Translations under genes and position numbers: made by a program
Part shown: positions 31,062 to 39,188 of the stretch, piece by piece
Position numbering within the stretch: the stretch's first letter is position 1
Layout of the letters: the number at the start of each line of letters is the position of its first letter
Notes under the pieces: generated by a model
What the model saw: only the letters and a program-made list of their open reading frames with translations
Databases searched by the model: none
Told to the model about the DNA's origin: nothing
Assembly: GCF_000383095.1 (NCBI RefSeq)
Contig: NZ_AORL01000004.1
Coordinates: 103,020 to 167,019, forward strand
Direction: 5' to 3'
DNA length: 64,000 nt
Source of the DNA: Sphingomonas sp. PR090111-T3T-6A
Lineage (GTDB): Bacteria > Pseudomonadota > Alphaproteobacteria > Sphingomonadales > Sphingomonadaceae

Positions 31062-32405
31062 ATGATCGCAGCAATGCTCGCCCTGTTGCTGGCCGGCACA
31101 CCTTCGCCCGCACCTGCCGATGCGGCCGCAGCCTCGGCCGCCACCACCTCCGCCGCCAGCAGCGCGCCCGACGACATTGCCGCATTGCGCCAGGAGATCG
31201 CGGCGGAACGCGCTGCGCTGGAAGAGCAGCAGCGATCGCTCGATGCCGAGCGCCGCCGGCTGGAATCGCTGGAGGCGCGCTTCTACGCCAAGGTAGGCGG
31301 CGCGCCGGCGGTGGCGAGCGCGGGCCAGCCCGGCGAAGTGCCGCTCCCCGTCTCGCCCCCGCCGGCACCGCCGGAGCGGGCTCCGGGCAGCAGCGCGGGC
31401 GGCGTCCAGACCGTCGGCGAGGCCCCCACCGATCAGCGCCAGGTGCAGGTCGCGGTGCTGGACGCGCAGGGCGGCATCATCACCAAGAAGGGCCGGCTGA
31501 CGCTGGAGAGCGATCTCGAATATGCCCGCGCCGACAACAACAGCGTGATCTTCCGGGGCGTCGAGGTGCCGGCCTCCGTGCTGGTCGGCGTGTTCGACAT
31601 CAACCAGAGCCGGGACGACTTTCTGACGGCCGCAGGCGTGGCGCGCTTCGGCGTCACCAACCGGCTGGAGATCAACGGCCGCATCCCCTTCGTCTACCGC
31701 TCCAGCAAATCGGTGCTGGCGCCGGTGGCGGACCCCAACAACCCCAATGCCGGGCAGATCGACAAGCCGGTGAACAATGGCCATCTCGGCGATGTCGATT
31801 TCGGCATCCGCTATCAGTTCACCGACGGGCATAACGGCTCGCCCTATCTGATCGCCGGCGTGCAGGCGATCGCCCCGACCGGAACCAACCCCTTCACCGT
31901 CCCTCGCGATTCGCTCGGCAACGCTTTGAAGGCGGCGACCGGCGCCGGTTTTTGGGGCTTGCAGCCCAACCTCACCGCGATCTTGCCCACCGATCCGGCC
32001 GTGCTGTTCGGCACGATCGGCTACACCTACAACTTCCCTAACTCGCCCAACACGGTGATCGGACCGGCGCTGATCGAGCGGGTCTGGCCGGGCGGCGAGC
32101 CGAGCGCGAGCGCGGGCATCGCCATCTCGCTCAATCCGCGCACCTCGATCAGCCTCGGCTATGCGCACACCTGGGTGCTGGGGACGAAAAGTCGTCTCAG
32201 AACCTTCAACACCCAGACCGGGGCATATAACGATCCCACCACCCAGAAGACGCGCGATCTGCAACTGGGACGCTTCCTGTTCGGCGTCAGCTATCGCGTG
32301 AACCAGCGCACCACGATCAACTGGAGCATCGAGGCCGGCGTGACCGACGACGCGACCGACCTGCGCACGACGCTGCGTATTCCGCTCACCTTCGACCTGT
32401 TCTGA
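31062..32405 (+). CDS. Outer-membrane beta-barrel with N-terminal coiled coil (FapF-like transporter)
   Basis: A 447-residue exported protein. Order: signal peptide (MIAAMLALLLAGTPSPAPA), coiled coil about 37-75 (LRQEIAAERAALEEQQRSL), Pro-rich linker about 90-112, then a predicted barrel from about 125 to a terminal Phe (LTFDLF), the usual C-terminus of outer-membrane proteins. GRLTLESDLEYARADNN, FGVTNRLEINGRIPFVYRSS and GDVDFGIRYQFTDG resemble the phenol-degradation MetA-like barrel family. The Pseudomonas amyloid exporter FapF has exactly this coiled-coil, linker, barrel order. ATG at 31062 is chosen over TTG at 31020 because it starts a signal peptide. Confidence 0.8.
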   Translation: MIAAMLALLLAGTPSPAPADAAAASAATTSAASSAPDDIAALRQEIAAERAALEEQQRSLDAERRRLESLEARFYAKVGGAPAVASAGQPGEVPLPVSPPPAPPERAPGSSAGGVQTVGEAPTDQRQVQVAVLDAQGGIITKKGRLTLESDLEYARADNNSVIFRGVEVPASVLVGVFDINQSRDDFLTAAGVARFGVTNRLEINGRIPFVYRSSKSVLAPVADPNNPNAGQIDKPVNNGHLGDVDFGIRYQFTDGHNGSPYLIAGVQAIAPTGTNPFTVPRDSLGNALKAATGAGFWGLQPNLTAILPTDPAVLFGTIGYTYNFPNSPNTVIGPALIERVWPGGEPSASAGIAISLNPRTSISLGYAHTWVLGTKSRLRTFNTQTGAYNDPTTQKTRDLQLGRFLFGVSYRVNQRTTINWSIEAGVTDDATDLRTTLRIPLTFDLF

Positions 32406-32420
32406 TCCGTCCGTCCACCC

Positions 32421-32447
32421 ACCGCGCGAGGCCTTGTCCCGCGCGGT
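32421..32447 (+). terminator. Stem-loop after the fibre-like operon
   Basis: ACCGCGCG and CGCGCGGT pair perfectly over 8 bp around an 11-nt loop, 15 nt past the stop codon. There is no U-tract, so it is a possible 3' boundary rather than a proven intrinsic terminator. Confidence 0.45.
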
Positions 32448-32656
32448 GGAATCGCGCCGGAACGGGGCGCGGCGAAGCCTGCGCTCGGGCATCCCAAGAA
32501 AGCCTACATTGACTCCGGCGCCACATTCCTCTTGAGGGATCGCATGGGCCGACCAGCCCTTTTGTTAGCGCGACGCGACCAGTCGCCCATCGGTTTCCGG
32601 CTCCGGCCGCGATCGGTGGGGGAAGGGAGAGCGACCAGTCGACGCGCTTGCCATTG

Positions 32657-32679
32657 ATATTGCGACAGGTTCGCAATAT
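32657..32679. promoter_or_regulatory. Perfect 23-bp dyad (Fur-like) upstream of the fpr operon
   Basis: ATATTGCGA-CAGGT-TCGCAATAT: 9-bp perfect arms, 5-bp spacer, ending 28 nt before the ATG at 32708. TTGCGA...TCGCAA dyads of this length resemble Fur-type iron boxes in several proteobacteria. Iron control of a ferredoxin-NADP reductase would make biological sense, but the regulator is inferred. Confidence 0.5.
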
Positions 32680-32707
32680 GTGCGCGCGACTAGTGGAGAC
32701 TTCGTTC

Positions 32708-33163
32708 ATGTACCTTCTCATCGACCAGCCGGTTCACCGGCTCAGCCAGGGCAGTCGATTCCTGCTCTGGGCGATGCGGAGCTGGGCCACGGCGGCGAGC
32801 GCGGGCACCAGCCCGTCGGCGGCGCTGGCGCCGGCCTTCGAGGGCATGGGCGTGACCACCGCGCTGCCGGCGTTCGACGCCGTGATGGCGATGCTCGACA
32901 AAGACGGGCTGGAGAAGCTCGGCCTCGCTCCGATCGGCAGCACGCGGATCGGCGAGGACGAGGCGATCCTGCTGACGCTGTGGAGCGCCACCCTCGATCC
33001 CGCGGGCCATGATCGTCGCGACGATACGCTCGCTCTGCTGGTCGCCGAAGAGGCCGTTTCCCCGATCGCGATGGCGCTGGACGAAGCGACCCCCATCCTC
33101 GCCGACATCGGGCTCGCCCCGACCGGCATCGCAACCCACGACAATCAGGAGGCCGGCCGTTGA
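32708..33163 (+). CDS. Hypothetical protein coupled to ferredoxin-NADP reductase
   Basis: A 151-residue cytoplasmic, probably all-helical protein starting MYLLIDQPVHRLSQGSRFLL. GGAGA lies upstream of this ATG; the longer frame from 32648 runs through the palindrome and is rejected. Its TGA overlaps the TTG start of fpr, so the two are made together. Acidic C-terminal half (DEAILLTLWSATLD, LVAEEAVSPIAM). No known domain recognised; function may relate to iron or redox metabolism through its partner gene and the upstream dyad. Confidence 0.65.
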   Translation: MYLLIDQPVHRLSQGSRFLLWAMRSWATAASAGTSPSAALAPAFEGMGVTTALPAFDAVMAMLDKDGLEKLGLAPIGSTRIGEDEAILLTLWSATLDPAGHDRRDDTLALLVAEEAVSPIAMALDEATPILADIGLAPTGIATHDNQEAGR

Positions 33164-33963
33164 GCGAGCTTCACACCCTTACGCCCACCACTGCGCTCAG
33201 CGTCGAGACGGTTACGCGCGTCCATCACTGGAACGAGCATCTCTTCAGCTTCTCGATCACCCGCCCGTCGAGCTTCCGCTTCCGCTCGGGCGAGTTCGTC
33301 ATGCTCGGCCTGCCGGACGGGCAGCGCCCGCTGCTGCGCGCTTACTCGATCGCGAGCCCGGCCTATGCCGAGGAGCTGGATTTCCTCTCGATCAAGGTGC
33401 CGGACGGCCCGCTGACCTCGCGCCTCCAGACGATCAAGGAGGGCGATCCCGTCTTCCTCGGCCGCAAGCCGACCGGCACGCTGGTGGCCGACGCGCTGCT
33501 GCCCGGCCGTCGCCTGTTCCTGCTCTCGACCGGCACGGGCCTCGCGCCCTTCCTGTCGATCATCCGCGATCCGGACATCTATGATCGCTTCTCGCAGATC
33601 ATCCTGGTCCATTCGGTGCGCCGCGTGAGCGATCTCGCCTTCCGGGGCGAGCTTGAGGCGCAGCTTGCCGACGATCCGCTCGTCTCGGATCAGGCGCTGC
33701 TCCAGTTCCACTACATCCCGACCGTGACGCGCGAGCCGTTCCACACCTCGAAGCGCATCGGCGGCCTGATCGAGGACGGCACGCTGTTCGGCCCGACCGT
33801 GCTCGGCGAGCGCGCCTTCGACCCCGAGCATGACCGCGTGATGATGTGCGGCAGCATGGCGATGATCAAGGATCTGGCCCACACCTTCGACGGTCTCGGC
33901 TTCTCCGAGGGTTCGAACGCGGCGCCGGGTCATTATGTGATCGAGCGCGCTTTCGTCGGCTAA
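33160..33963 (+). CDS. fpr: Ferredoxin-NADP(+) reductase
   Basis: FAD flavoenzyme exchanging electrons between NADPH and ferredoxin or flavodoxin. The 267-residue product has the FAD motif RAYSIASPAY, the phosphate/NADPH motif LLSTGTGLAPFLSIIRD and VMMCGSMAMIKD near the C-terminus, ending in ERAFVG as in bacterial-type Fpr. Start is TTG at 33160, four bases overlapping the upstream stop, with AGGAGG 8 nt before it; no in-frame ATG fits. A good intrinsic terminator follows. Likely role: oxidative stress defence and Fe-S or iron metabolism. Confidence 0.93.
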   Translation: MSELHTLTPTTALSVETVTRVHHWNEHLFSFSITRPSSFRFRSGEFVMLGLPDGQRPLLRAYSIASPAYAEELDFLSIKVPDGPLTSRLQTIKEGDPVFLGRKPTGTLVADALLPGRRLFLLSTGTGLAPFLSIIRDPDIYDRFSQIILVHSVRRVSDLAFRGELEAQLADDPLVSDQALLQFHYIPTVTREPFHTSKRIGGLIEDGTLFGPTVLGERAFDPEHDRVMMCGSMAMIKDLAHTFDGLGFSEGSNAAPGHYVIERAFVG

Positions 33964-33984
33964 AGTTGTCTGAGACGACTTTTT

Positions 33985-34018
33985 AAAGGGCGGTCCCTGC
34001 CAAGGGGCCGCCCTTTTT
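33985..34018 (+). terminator. Rho-independent terminator after fpr
   Basis: AAAGGGCGG and CCGCCCTTT pair over 9 bp, with additional CCC/GGG pairing inside, followed by TTTTT. It lies between fpr and the convergent modC gene and may work in both directions. Confidence 0.85.
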
Positions 34019-34645
34019 CTATGCGCCCAGCGTGATGCGCTGGGTGGCGAGCCGCTCGGCCTCGGCGACGTCGTGGGTGACATAGAGGATCGGCAAGGAG
34101 AGTTCGTCGCGGACCCGCTCGATCAGCGTCATGATCTCGGCGCGGCGGGGTGGGTCGAGCGAGGAGAGCGGCTCGTCCATCAGCAGCGAGCGCGGACCGG
34201 AGAGCAGGGCCCGCCCGATCGCCACCCGCTGAGCCTCGCCGCCGGACAGCGAGCGTGGCCAGCGGTCAAGCAGGTGGCCGATGCCGAGGAACGAGACGAC
34301 TTCCTCCAGCCCGATCCAGCGATCCCCCGGTGCGGCGAGCCTGTGGCCGTAGAGGAGGTTGGCGCGCACCCGGCGATGCGGGAAGAGGCGGGCGTCCTGG
34401 AAGACATAACCGATGCGACGCTTGTCCGGAGGCAGGTCAATCCCGGCGGCCTTGTCGAACAGGGATATGCCGTCGACGCGGACATGCCCGCGATCGGGTT
34501 TCAGCAACCCCGCCACCATCGCCAGCAGCGAGGTCTTGCCGGCGCCGGACGGGCCGGTCAGCGCGGTCAGGCCCGGCCCTACCGAGAAGGCGGCCACGAT
34601 CTCGGTGTCGCCGAGCCGCTTGGCGACGTTGATGTCAAAGGACAT
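34019..34645 (-). CDS. modC: Molybdate ABC transporter ATP-binding protein (short form)
   Basis: ATPase of the high-affinity molybdate importer. The 208-residue product has Walker A GPSGAGKTS, the LSGGEAQRVAIGRAL signature and Walker B SLLMDEPLSSLD, then the H-loop ILYVTHDVAEA. It stops soon after the ABC domain, so the C-terminal MOP/TOBE molybdate-sensing domain of E. coli-type ModC (about 350 residues) is absent. Start at 34645 (MSFDINVAKRLG) overlaps modB by 11 nt; 34666 is an alternative. Confidence 0.9.
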   Translation of the reverse strand: MSFDINVAKRLGDTEIVAAFSVGPGLTALTGPSGAGKTSLLAMVAGLLKPDRGHVRVDGISLFDKAAGIDLPPDKRRIGYVFQDARLFPHRRVRANLLYGHRLAAPGDRWIGLEEVVSFLGIGHLLDRWPRSLSGGEAQRVAIGRALLSGPRSLLMDEPLSSLDPPRRAEIMTLIERVRDELSLPILYVTHDVAEAERLATQRITLGA

Positions 34646-35333
34646 GGCCGCCCCGTCCGAAGGCATGGCGTCGGTTGAGCCATTCCGACGCCACCAGTGC
34701 CCCCAGCGACAGTGCCACCGAGATGATCGCGAGCCGCGCCACGGTGGCATCGTTGCCCGGCATCTGGAGCGCGGCATAGATGGCGAGCGGCAGGGTCCGC
34801 GTCTCACCGGGGATGTTGGAGACAAAGGTGATCGTCGCCCCGAACTCGCCGATCGAGCGCGCGAAGCCCAGCACCAGCGCCGCCAGCACCCCCGGCATCG
34901 AGAGCGGCAGGGTGACGGTGCGGAAGGCGTGCCACGGGCTCGCCCCGAGCGTGCGGGCGGCGCCCTCCAGCCGCCGGTCCACCGCCTCGATCGACAGGCG
35001 GATGGCGCGGACCATCAGCGGCAGCGCCATGATCGCGGCGGCGAAGGCCGCACCCGTCCAGCGGAAGATCAGCGTGATGCCGAACCAGTCGTGCAGCGGC
35101 CCGCCGATCGGCCCCCGCAAGCCGAAGCCGATCAGCAGCAACCAGCCCGTCACCACCGGCGGCAGCACGAGCGGCAGGTGGACCAGCCCGTCCAGCACCG
35201 CCTTGCCCGGAAAGCGCCCGCGCGCCAGCAGATAGGCGAGCGCGAACGACACGGGCAGCGCCAGCCCCACCGCCACCCCGCTGACCTTCAGCGAGAGGCG
35301 GACGATCTCCCAGTCGTCGGCGCTGAGCGTCAC
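34635..35333 (-). CDS. modB: Molybdate ABC transporter permease
   Basis: Inner-membrane permease of the Mod system, 232 residues with about five or six helices. The EAA loop that docks the ATPase is EGAARTLGASPWHAFRTVTL followed by PLSMPG. LVLPPVVTGWLLLIGFG and SIGEFGATITFVSNIPGETR are typical ModB/CysTW sequences. It begins 3 nt after modA and overlaps modC, a compact modABC operon. Confidence 0.93.
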   Translation of the reverse strand: MTLSADDWEIVRLSLKVSGVAVGLALPVSFALAYLLARGRFPGKAVLDGLVHLPLVLPPVVTGWLLLIGFGLRGPIGGPLHDWFGITLIFRWTGAAFAAAIMALPLMVRAIRLSIEAVDRRLEGAARTLGASPWHAFRTVTLPLSMPGVLAALVLGFARSIGEFGATITFVSNIPGETRTLPLAIYAALQMPGNDATVARLAIISVALSLGALVASEWLNRRHAFGRGGHVL

Positions 35334-35336
35334 GCC

Positions 35337-36116
35337 TCAGGGCCGGTGGGTCAGGAAGCCGTAGTGCTGGAAGATCGCCCGGCCCGCGCCCGAGAGCAGG
35401 AAGCGGCGAAAGCCCTCGGCCTCCGGATTGGTCGATCCGGTCAGCCGCGCGATCGGATAGGTGACGGGCGGATGCGTGTCCTCGGGGAAGATGCCGGCGA
35501 TCCGCACCGCCTTGGACGCCTTGGCGTCAGTCTCGTAGACGATGCCATAGGGTGTCTCGCCCCGCTCGACGAAGGCCAGCGCCGCGCGCACGCTGTCACC
35601 GCGCGCCACCTTGGGCTCCACCTGCGGCCAGACGCCGAGCGCGGTGAGCGCCGCCTTGCCATATTTGCCGGCGGGCACCGAATCCGGGTCCGCCATGGCG
35701 AGGCGTCCGTCGCCGAGCGCCTGCGCCAGCGAGAAGCCCTTGCGGATCGCGATCGATCCCTTGGCGGCCACAGGCGCGATCAGCACCAGCCGATTGGCGA
35801 GGAACGAGACCCGCGTGCCCGGCGCGACATGGCCGTTCTTCTGCACATCGTCCATCCACGGCTCATCGGCCGAGATGAAGATATCGGCGGGCGCGCCCGC
35901 ATCGATCTGGCGGGCGAGGGCGGAGGAGGCGGCGAACGAGATGGTCGGCCTGGCATGGCCCTTGGCGGCCCAGGCGTCCGCGGCGGCGGTGAGCGATTCC
36001 TGAAGACTGGCGGCGGCGAGCACCAGCGGCGCCTTCGCATCCCGCGCGACGGCCGGCGTCAGCGCGGTCAGCGCCATGGCCAGCCCCGCCAGCACGCGCG
36101 TCCAGATTCCCCGCAT
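35337..36116 (-). CDS. modA: Molybdate ABC transporter substrate-binding protein
   Basis: Periplasmic molybdate/tungstate receptor, 259 residues. Signal peptide MRGIWTRVLAGLAMALTALT with cleavage after AVA. Binding-site segments are AAASLQESLTAAADAW, FAASSALARQIDAGAPADIF and GIVYETDA, as in ModA. Start at 36116 preferred over 36149 because it opens the signal peptide. First gene of modABC. I found no ModE-type box in the 150 bp upstream. Confidence 0.93.
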   Translation of the reverse strand: MRGIWTRVLAGLAMALTALTPAVARDAKAPLVLAAASLQESLTAAADAWAAKGHARPTISFAASSALARQIDAGAPADIFISADEPWMDDVQKNGHVAPGTRVSFLANRLVLIAPVAAKGSIAIRKGFSLAQALGDGRLAMADPDSVPAGKYGKAALTALGVWPQVEPKVARGDSVRAALAFVERGETPYGIVYETDAKASKAVRIAGIFPEDTHPPVTYPIARLTGSTNPEAEGFRRFLLSGAGRAIFQHYGFLTHRP

Positions 36117-36267
36117 CCTTCGGTCCCCCCGATCGGTTTCAGCCGTCACGATATAGGACCATGGCAGGTTTCGTCACCGCTTTTGCGGCATCCACGAAGA
36201 AGTGTGGCGGCGTATCAGGTCTGCGTTGACCGCGCCCTCATCCTTGTGGCAAGCGGCAGGCGGCCGG

Positions 36268-36341
36268 GCGGGTGTAGCTCAATGGTAGAGCAGAAGCCTT
36301 CCAAGCTTACGACGAGGGTTCGATTCCCTTCACCCGCTCCA
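36268..36341 (+). tRNA. trnG: tRNA-Gly (anticodon UCC)
   Basis: Acceptor stem GCGGGTG pairs with CACCCGC, discriminator T, encoded CCA. The anticodon loop CTTCCAA gives TCC; T-arm GAGGG-TTCGATT-CCCTT. The outermost anticodon-stem pair is mismatched, as often in this isoacceptor. It lies between modA and an unrelated minus-strand gene. Confidence 0.96.
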
Positions 36342-36357
36342 GCCCATCAAGCGCCCT

Positions 36358-36798
36358 TTAGCGGCGCAGCTCCTCGGTCAGCGACATTTCGGAGATCGGC
36401 TCGAACTGGCCGAGCTTGCAGCTGACCTCGCGCGTGGGTCCGCCGGCGCCGATCGCGCCGAGCAGGCTGCCGTCATGATGGATGACCTGCACATTGTCGC
36501 CCTCGCACAGCTCGACGTCGCCCACGGCGCTGAGCTTCAGCTTGTCGACATTGTTGATGCGCAGCAGATCCTCGCACGGCTCGGGCAGGTGGTTACGGAA
36601 GGCGCCGCCGCCGCTGACGTGGAAGATCAGGCGCGAATCGGACTCCGCCGTCTCGTCGCGGATCGAGTGGATCGGGATACACTGGCGCGTGGCTGCGATA
36701 TGCTCGCGCCGCGCGCCGGCCGGGCTGGTGGACGACAGCGCCAGGACCAATGCCAGCGGCACGAGGGCCAGAGGGGCGAAGTGGTGGGCTCGCATCAT
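36358..36798 (-). CDS. Secreted hypothetical protein
   Basis: A 146-residue protein with a signal peptide (FAPLALVPLALVLALSSTSP, cleavage near AGA). The mature part has four cysteines in RQCIPIHSI, EPCEDLLRINN, VELCEGDNV and REVSCKLG, consistent with two periplasmic disulfides. Start at 36798 has AAGGA 6 nt upstream. It lies 44 nt downstream of the flippase gene on the same strand, possibly co-transcribed. No recognised domain. Confidence 0.65.
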   Translation of the reverse strand: MMRAHHFAPLALVPLALVLALSSTSPAGARREHIAATRQCIPIHSIRDETAESDSRLIFHVSGGGAFRNHLPEPCEDLLRINNVDKLKLSAVGDVELCEGDNVQVIHHDGSLLGAIGAGGPTREVSCKLGQFEPISEMSLTEELRR

Positions 36799-36842
36799 GT
36801 CATCCTTCCGCAATGGCGCCGCCTGTCCCTCGCGAAGGAGTG

Positions 36843-38171
36843 TTACAGTTTGGCGTCACCCGCAAGCGCATAGCGGTGGCGGCCATGATAGCTCGCCATC
36901 ACCGGGATCAGCATGAACACAGCGAGCGCGGCATTGCCGAGCACATAGGCGCTGCCCGATCCGGTCAGCCCGAACAGGTGTGACAGCACGGCGAGCGCGG
37001 CGAGATAGAAGATCGTCGCCGCCGCCTGCGCCACCAGCGCGGCGCGCTGCCGCCCGACCATGTAGAGCAAAGATTGCAGCGGCGCGCTCGCCATCGACAC
37101 CATCAGCGCGAACATCATCAGGCTGAGCAGGCCATAGGCCGGCAGATATTTGTGCCCGAACAGCCCGATCAGCGGCTTGCCGCCGAGGAAGATCAGCCCG
37201 ACCACGACGATGCCGAGCCCACCCGCCAGCGCGCCGGTGCGCAGCGCCAGCTTCCACGGATGTTTGCTGGAGGGATCGAGCCGCATGATCTCGGGATAGA
37301 AGCCCTTGGTCAGCAGGTCGGCGGGCTTGCTCGCGGAATCGAGCAGGGTGGCGGCGATGCCGTAGAGGCCGGCCGCCGCAGGCCCCAGCACGCCGCCGAC
37401 GATCAGGTTGCTGACCGGCCCCCAGGCGGAGCTGAGCGAGGTGGCGATGTTGGTGGACCACACGAAGCTCCACGCATCCGGCAGCCGCCGCGCCGCGCCG
37501 AACAGGCCGGGGCGGAGCGCATCGAGCATGTCGTGCCGCTTCAACTCGCGCACCGCGAGGCCCCACAGGGTCAGGTCGCCGACGATGTCCGCGATGTACC
37601 AGGCGACGACGAAGCCCGGAAAGCCGAGATGGAAGATGTAGGAGATGCCTGCCCCCGTCGCGCGCAGGAGCGGGGTCGCCAGCCCCTGCTTGGCGATCAG
37701 GTCGAACCGGTCGAGCAGGCGCATCACGCCGGTGGGCGTGGCGGCCGCCATGGTCGGCACCAGCGTGCAGTAGAAGAGGGTGAGGCCGAAATGGTCGGCG
37801 TCGATATGGAGCGTCGGCGCGAGCCAGAACAGCGCCGCCATCGCCGCCGCCATGCCGACGAGCCCGCTCAGTATGTCGAGGCCGAAGGCGAGGCGGATGG
37901 CATCGCGCGCGGGCTTGCGGTCGCCCTTCTGCAGCGCAGGTGCACCGTAGCGAATGATGACCTGCCAGCTCTGGAACTTGGCGATGCCGTTCGCGCCCAC
38001 CGCATAGGCGTGGACGATCATCAGCATGCCGAACACGGCCGGGTCGAGCGCATGGCTGGCGCAGGCGAGCGAGACGAGGCCGAACAGCGCGCCGACCAGC
38101 TTGGTCGAGCCCAAATAGCCGGCGTTGCGCAGCACTGCGCGGAACACGCCGTCCTTGAACCAATGCCTCAT
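36843..38171 (-). CDS. Oligosaccharide flippase family protein (Wzx/MATE-like)
   Basis: A 442-residue membrane protein with about 12 helices, starting GYLGSTKLVGALFGLVSLAC, the usual first helix of polysaccharide biosynthesis (PST) flippases. VVWSTN-like loop SFVWSTNIATSLSSAWGP and LSLMMFALMVSMASAPLQSL fit the same superfamily. It would move lipid-linked glycans across the inner membrane. No glycosyltransferases are adjacent, so the cargo is not indicated. It starts 10 nt after thyA's stop and may be in that operon. Confidence 0.8.
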   Translation of the reverse strand: MRHWFKDGVFRAVLRNAGYLGSTKLVGALFGLVSLACASHALDPAVFGMLMIVHAYAVGANGIAKFQSWQVIIRYGAPALQKGDRKPARDAIRLAFGLDILSGLVGMAAAMAALFWLAPTLHIDADHFGLTLFYCTLVPTMAAATPTGVMRLLDRFDLIAKQGLATPLLRATGAGISYIFHLGFPGFVVAWYIADIVGDLTLWGLAVRELKRHDMLDALRPGLFGAARRLPDAWSFVWSTNIATSLSSAWGPVSNLIVGGVLGPAAAGLYGIAATLLDSASKPADLLTKGFYPEIMRLDPSSKHPWKLALRTGALAGGLGIVVVGLIFLGGKPLIGLFGHKYLPAYGLLSLMMFALMVSMASAPLQSLLYMVGRQRAALVAQAAATIFYLAALAVLSHLFGLTGSGSAYVLGNAALAVFMLIPVMASYHGRHRYALAGDAKL

Positions 38172-38181
38172 GGGTGGCGGA

Positions 38182-39120
38182 TCACACCGCGACCGGGGCG
38201 GCGATATGCGGGTGAGGATCGTAATCGACCACCTCGAAATCCTCGATGCGATAATCGAAGATCGAGTCCGGCTTGCGCAGGATGCGGAGCCTGGGCGTGC
38301 CCCGTGGCTCGCGGGAGAGTTGCTCGGCCACGAGATGCTCGTGGTTCAGATAGACATGCGCGTCGCCGCCGCTCCACACCAGCTCGCCGGGCTCCAGCTC
38401 GCATTGCTGCGCCAGCATCCGGATGAGCAGGGCCGCCGAGAAGGCGTTGAACGCGAAGCCGAGCCCGAGATCGCACGACCGCTGCCACAGCATTCCCGAA
38501 AGTCGGTCAGCCGAGACATGATATTGATAGGTCATGTGGCAGGGCGGCAGCGCCATCTCGTCCAGCTCGGCGACGTTCCAGCCGGTGAAGATATGCCGCC
38601 GCGACGCCGGGTTGTGGCGCAGGCCGTGGACCAGCATCGCGATCTGGTTGATGCCGGTCGCGGCGCGGCGGAACAGCTCGGGATGCACGGCGTCCGGCTC
38701 GAAGCGCGGCCAGTCCACCCACTGTTTGCCATAGACCGGGCCGAGATCGCCCCACTCCGCCGCGAAAGCGTCGTCGTCGAGAATGCGCTGCTCGAAGGTG
38801 TCGCGGTCGATCGCTTCGCCCGAGTGCGCGCGGTAGCGGGCGAGCGGCCAGTCGGTCCAGATATGCACCTTCTGCTCGACCAGCGGGCGGATGTTGGTCG
38901 ATCCGCTCAGGAACCACAGCATCTCGCGCGCCGCCACCTTCCAGGCGATGCGCTTGGTGGTGAGCAGCGGGATCGCGTCGTCGGCCAGCGAGAAGCGCAT
39001 CGTCGCCCCGAACAGCGAGCGCGTGCCGACGCCGGTGCGGTCGCGGCGCTCGTCGCCATGCTCCCACACCTGCCGCAGCAGATCGAGATATTGATGCTCG
39101 GGATGGCGGGGAGAGGGCAT
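38182..39120 (-). CDS. thyA: Thymidylate synthase
   Basis: Converts dUMP to dTMP using methylene-tetrahydrofolate. The 312-residue product has RTGVGTRSLFGATMRFSL, the LTTKRIAWKVAAREMLWFL segment, catalytic Cys194 in LPPCHMTYQYHV and QRSCDLGLGFAFNAF plus the C-terminal IEDFEVVDYDPHP. It is about 50 residues longer than E. coli ThyA because of an insert near residues 85-130, as in the Lactobacillus-type enzymes. The C-terminal tail extends past the usual end (HIAAPVAV), also common. Confidence 0.96.
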   Translation of the reverse strand: MPSPRHPEHQYLDLLRQVWEHGDERRDRTGVGTRSLFGATMRFSLADDAIPLLTTKRIAWKVAAREMLWFLSGSTNIRPLVEQKVHIWTDWPLARYRAHSGEAIDRDTFEQRILDDDAFAAEWGDLGPVYGKQWVDWPRFEPDAVHPELFRRAATGINQIAMLVHGLRHNPASRRHIFTGWNVAELDEMALPPCHMTYQYHVSADRLSGMLWQRSCDLGLGFAFNAFSAALLIRMLAQQCELEPGELVWSGGDAHVYLNHEHLVAEQLSREPRGTPRLRILRKPDSIFDYRIEDFEVVDYDPHPHIAAPVAV

Positions 39121-39188
39121 TCAGGCGCTCCGGAACAGGAAGATGCGCACCATAGCGGCTTTGGCGGGACCGGCCAGTGGCCGGCGTG

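Larger units (their letters stand above)
32406..32707. other. 302-bp intergenic region
   Basis: Contains a terminator-like stem at 32421 just past the barrel gene and, near its right end, the 23-bp dyad at 32657 before the next operon. No gene seen. Confidence 0.5.

Noticed and set aside
36117..36267. ModE-type box upstream of modA
   Set aside because: CGATATAG-like sequence near 36150 lacks the paired TATAAC half-site and spacing.
34413..36425. 670-codon plus-strand frame over modABC and the tRNA-Gly
   Set aside because: Antisense to a clear modABC operon and reads through a tRNA gene.
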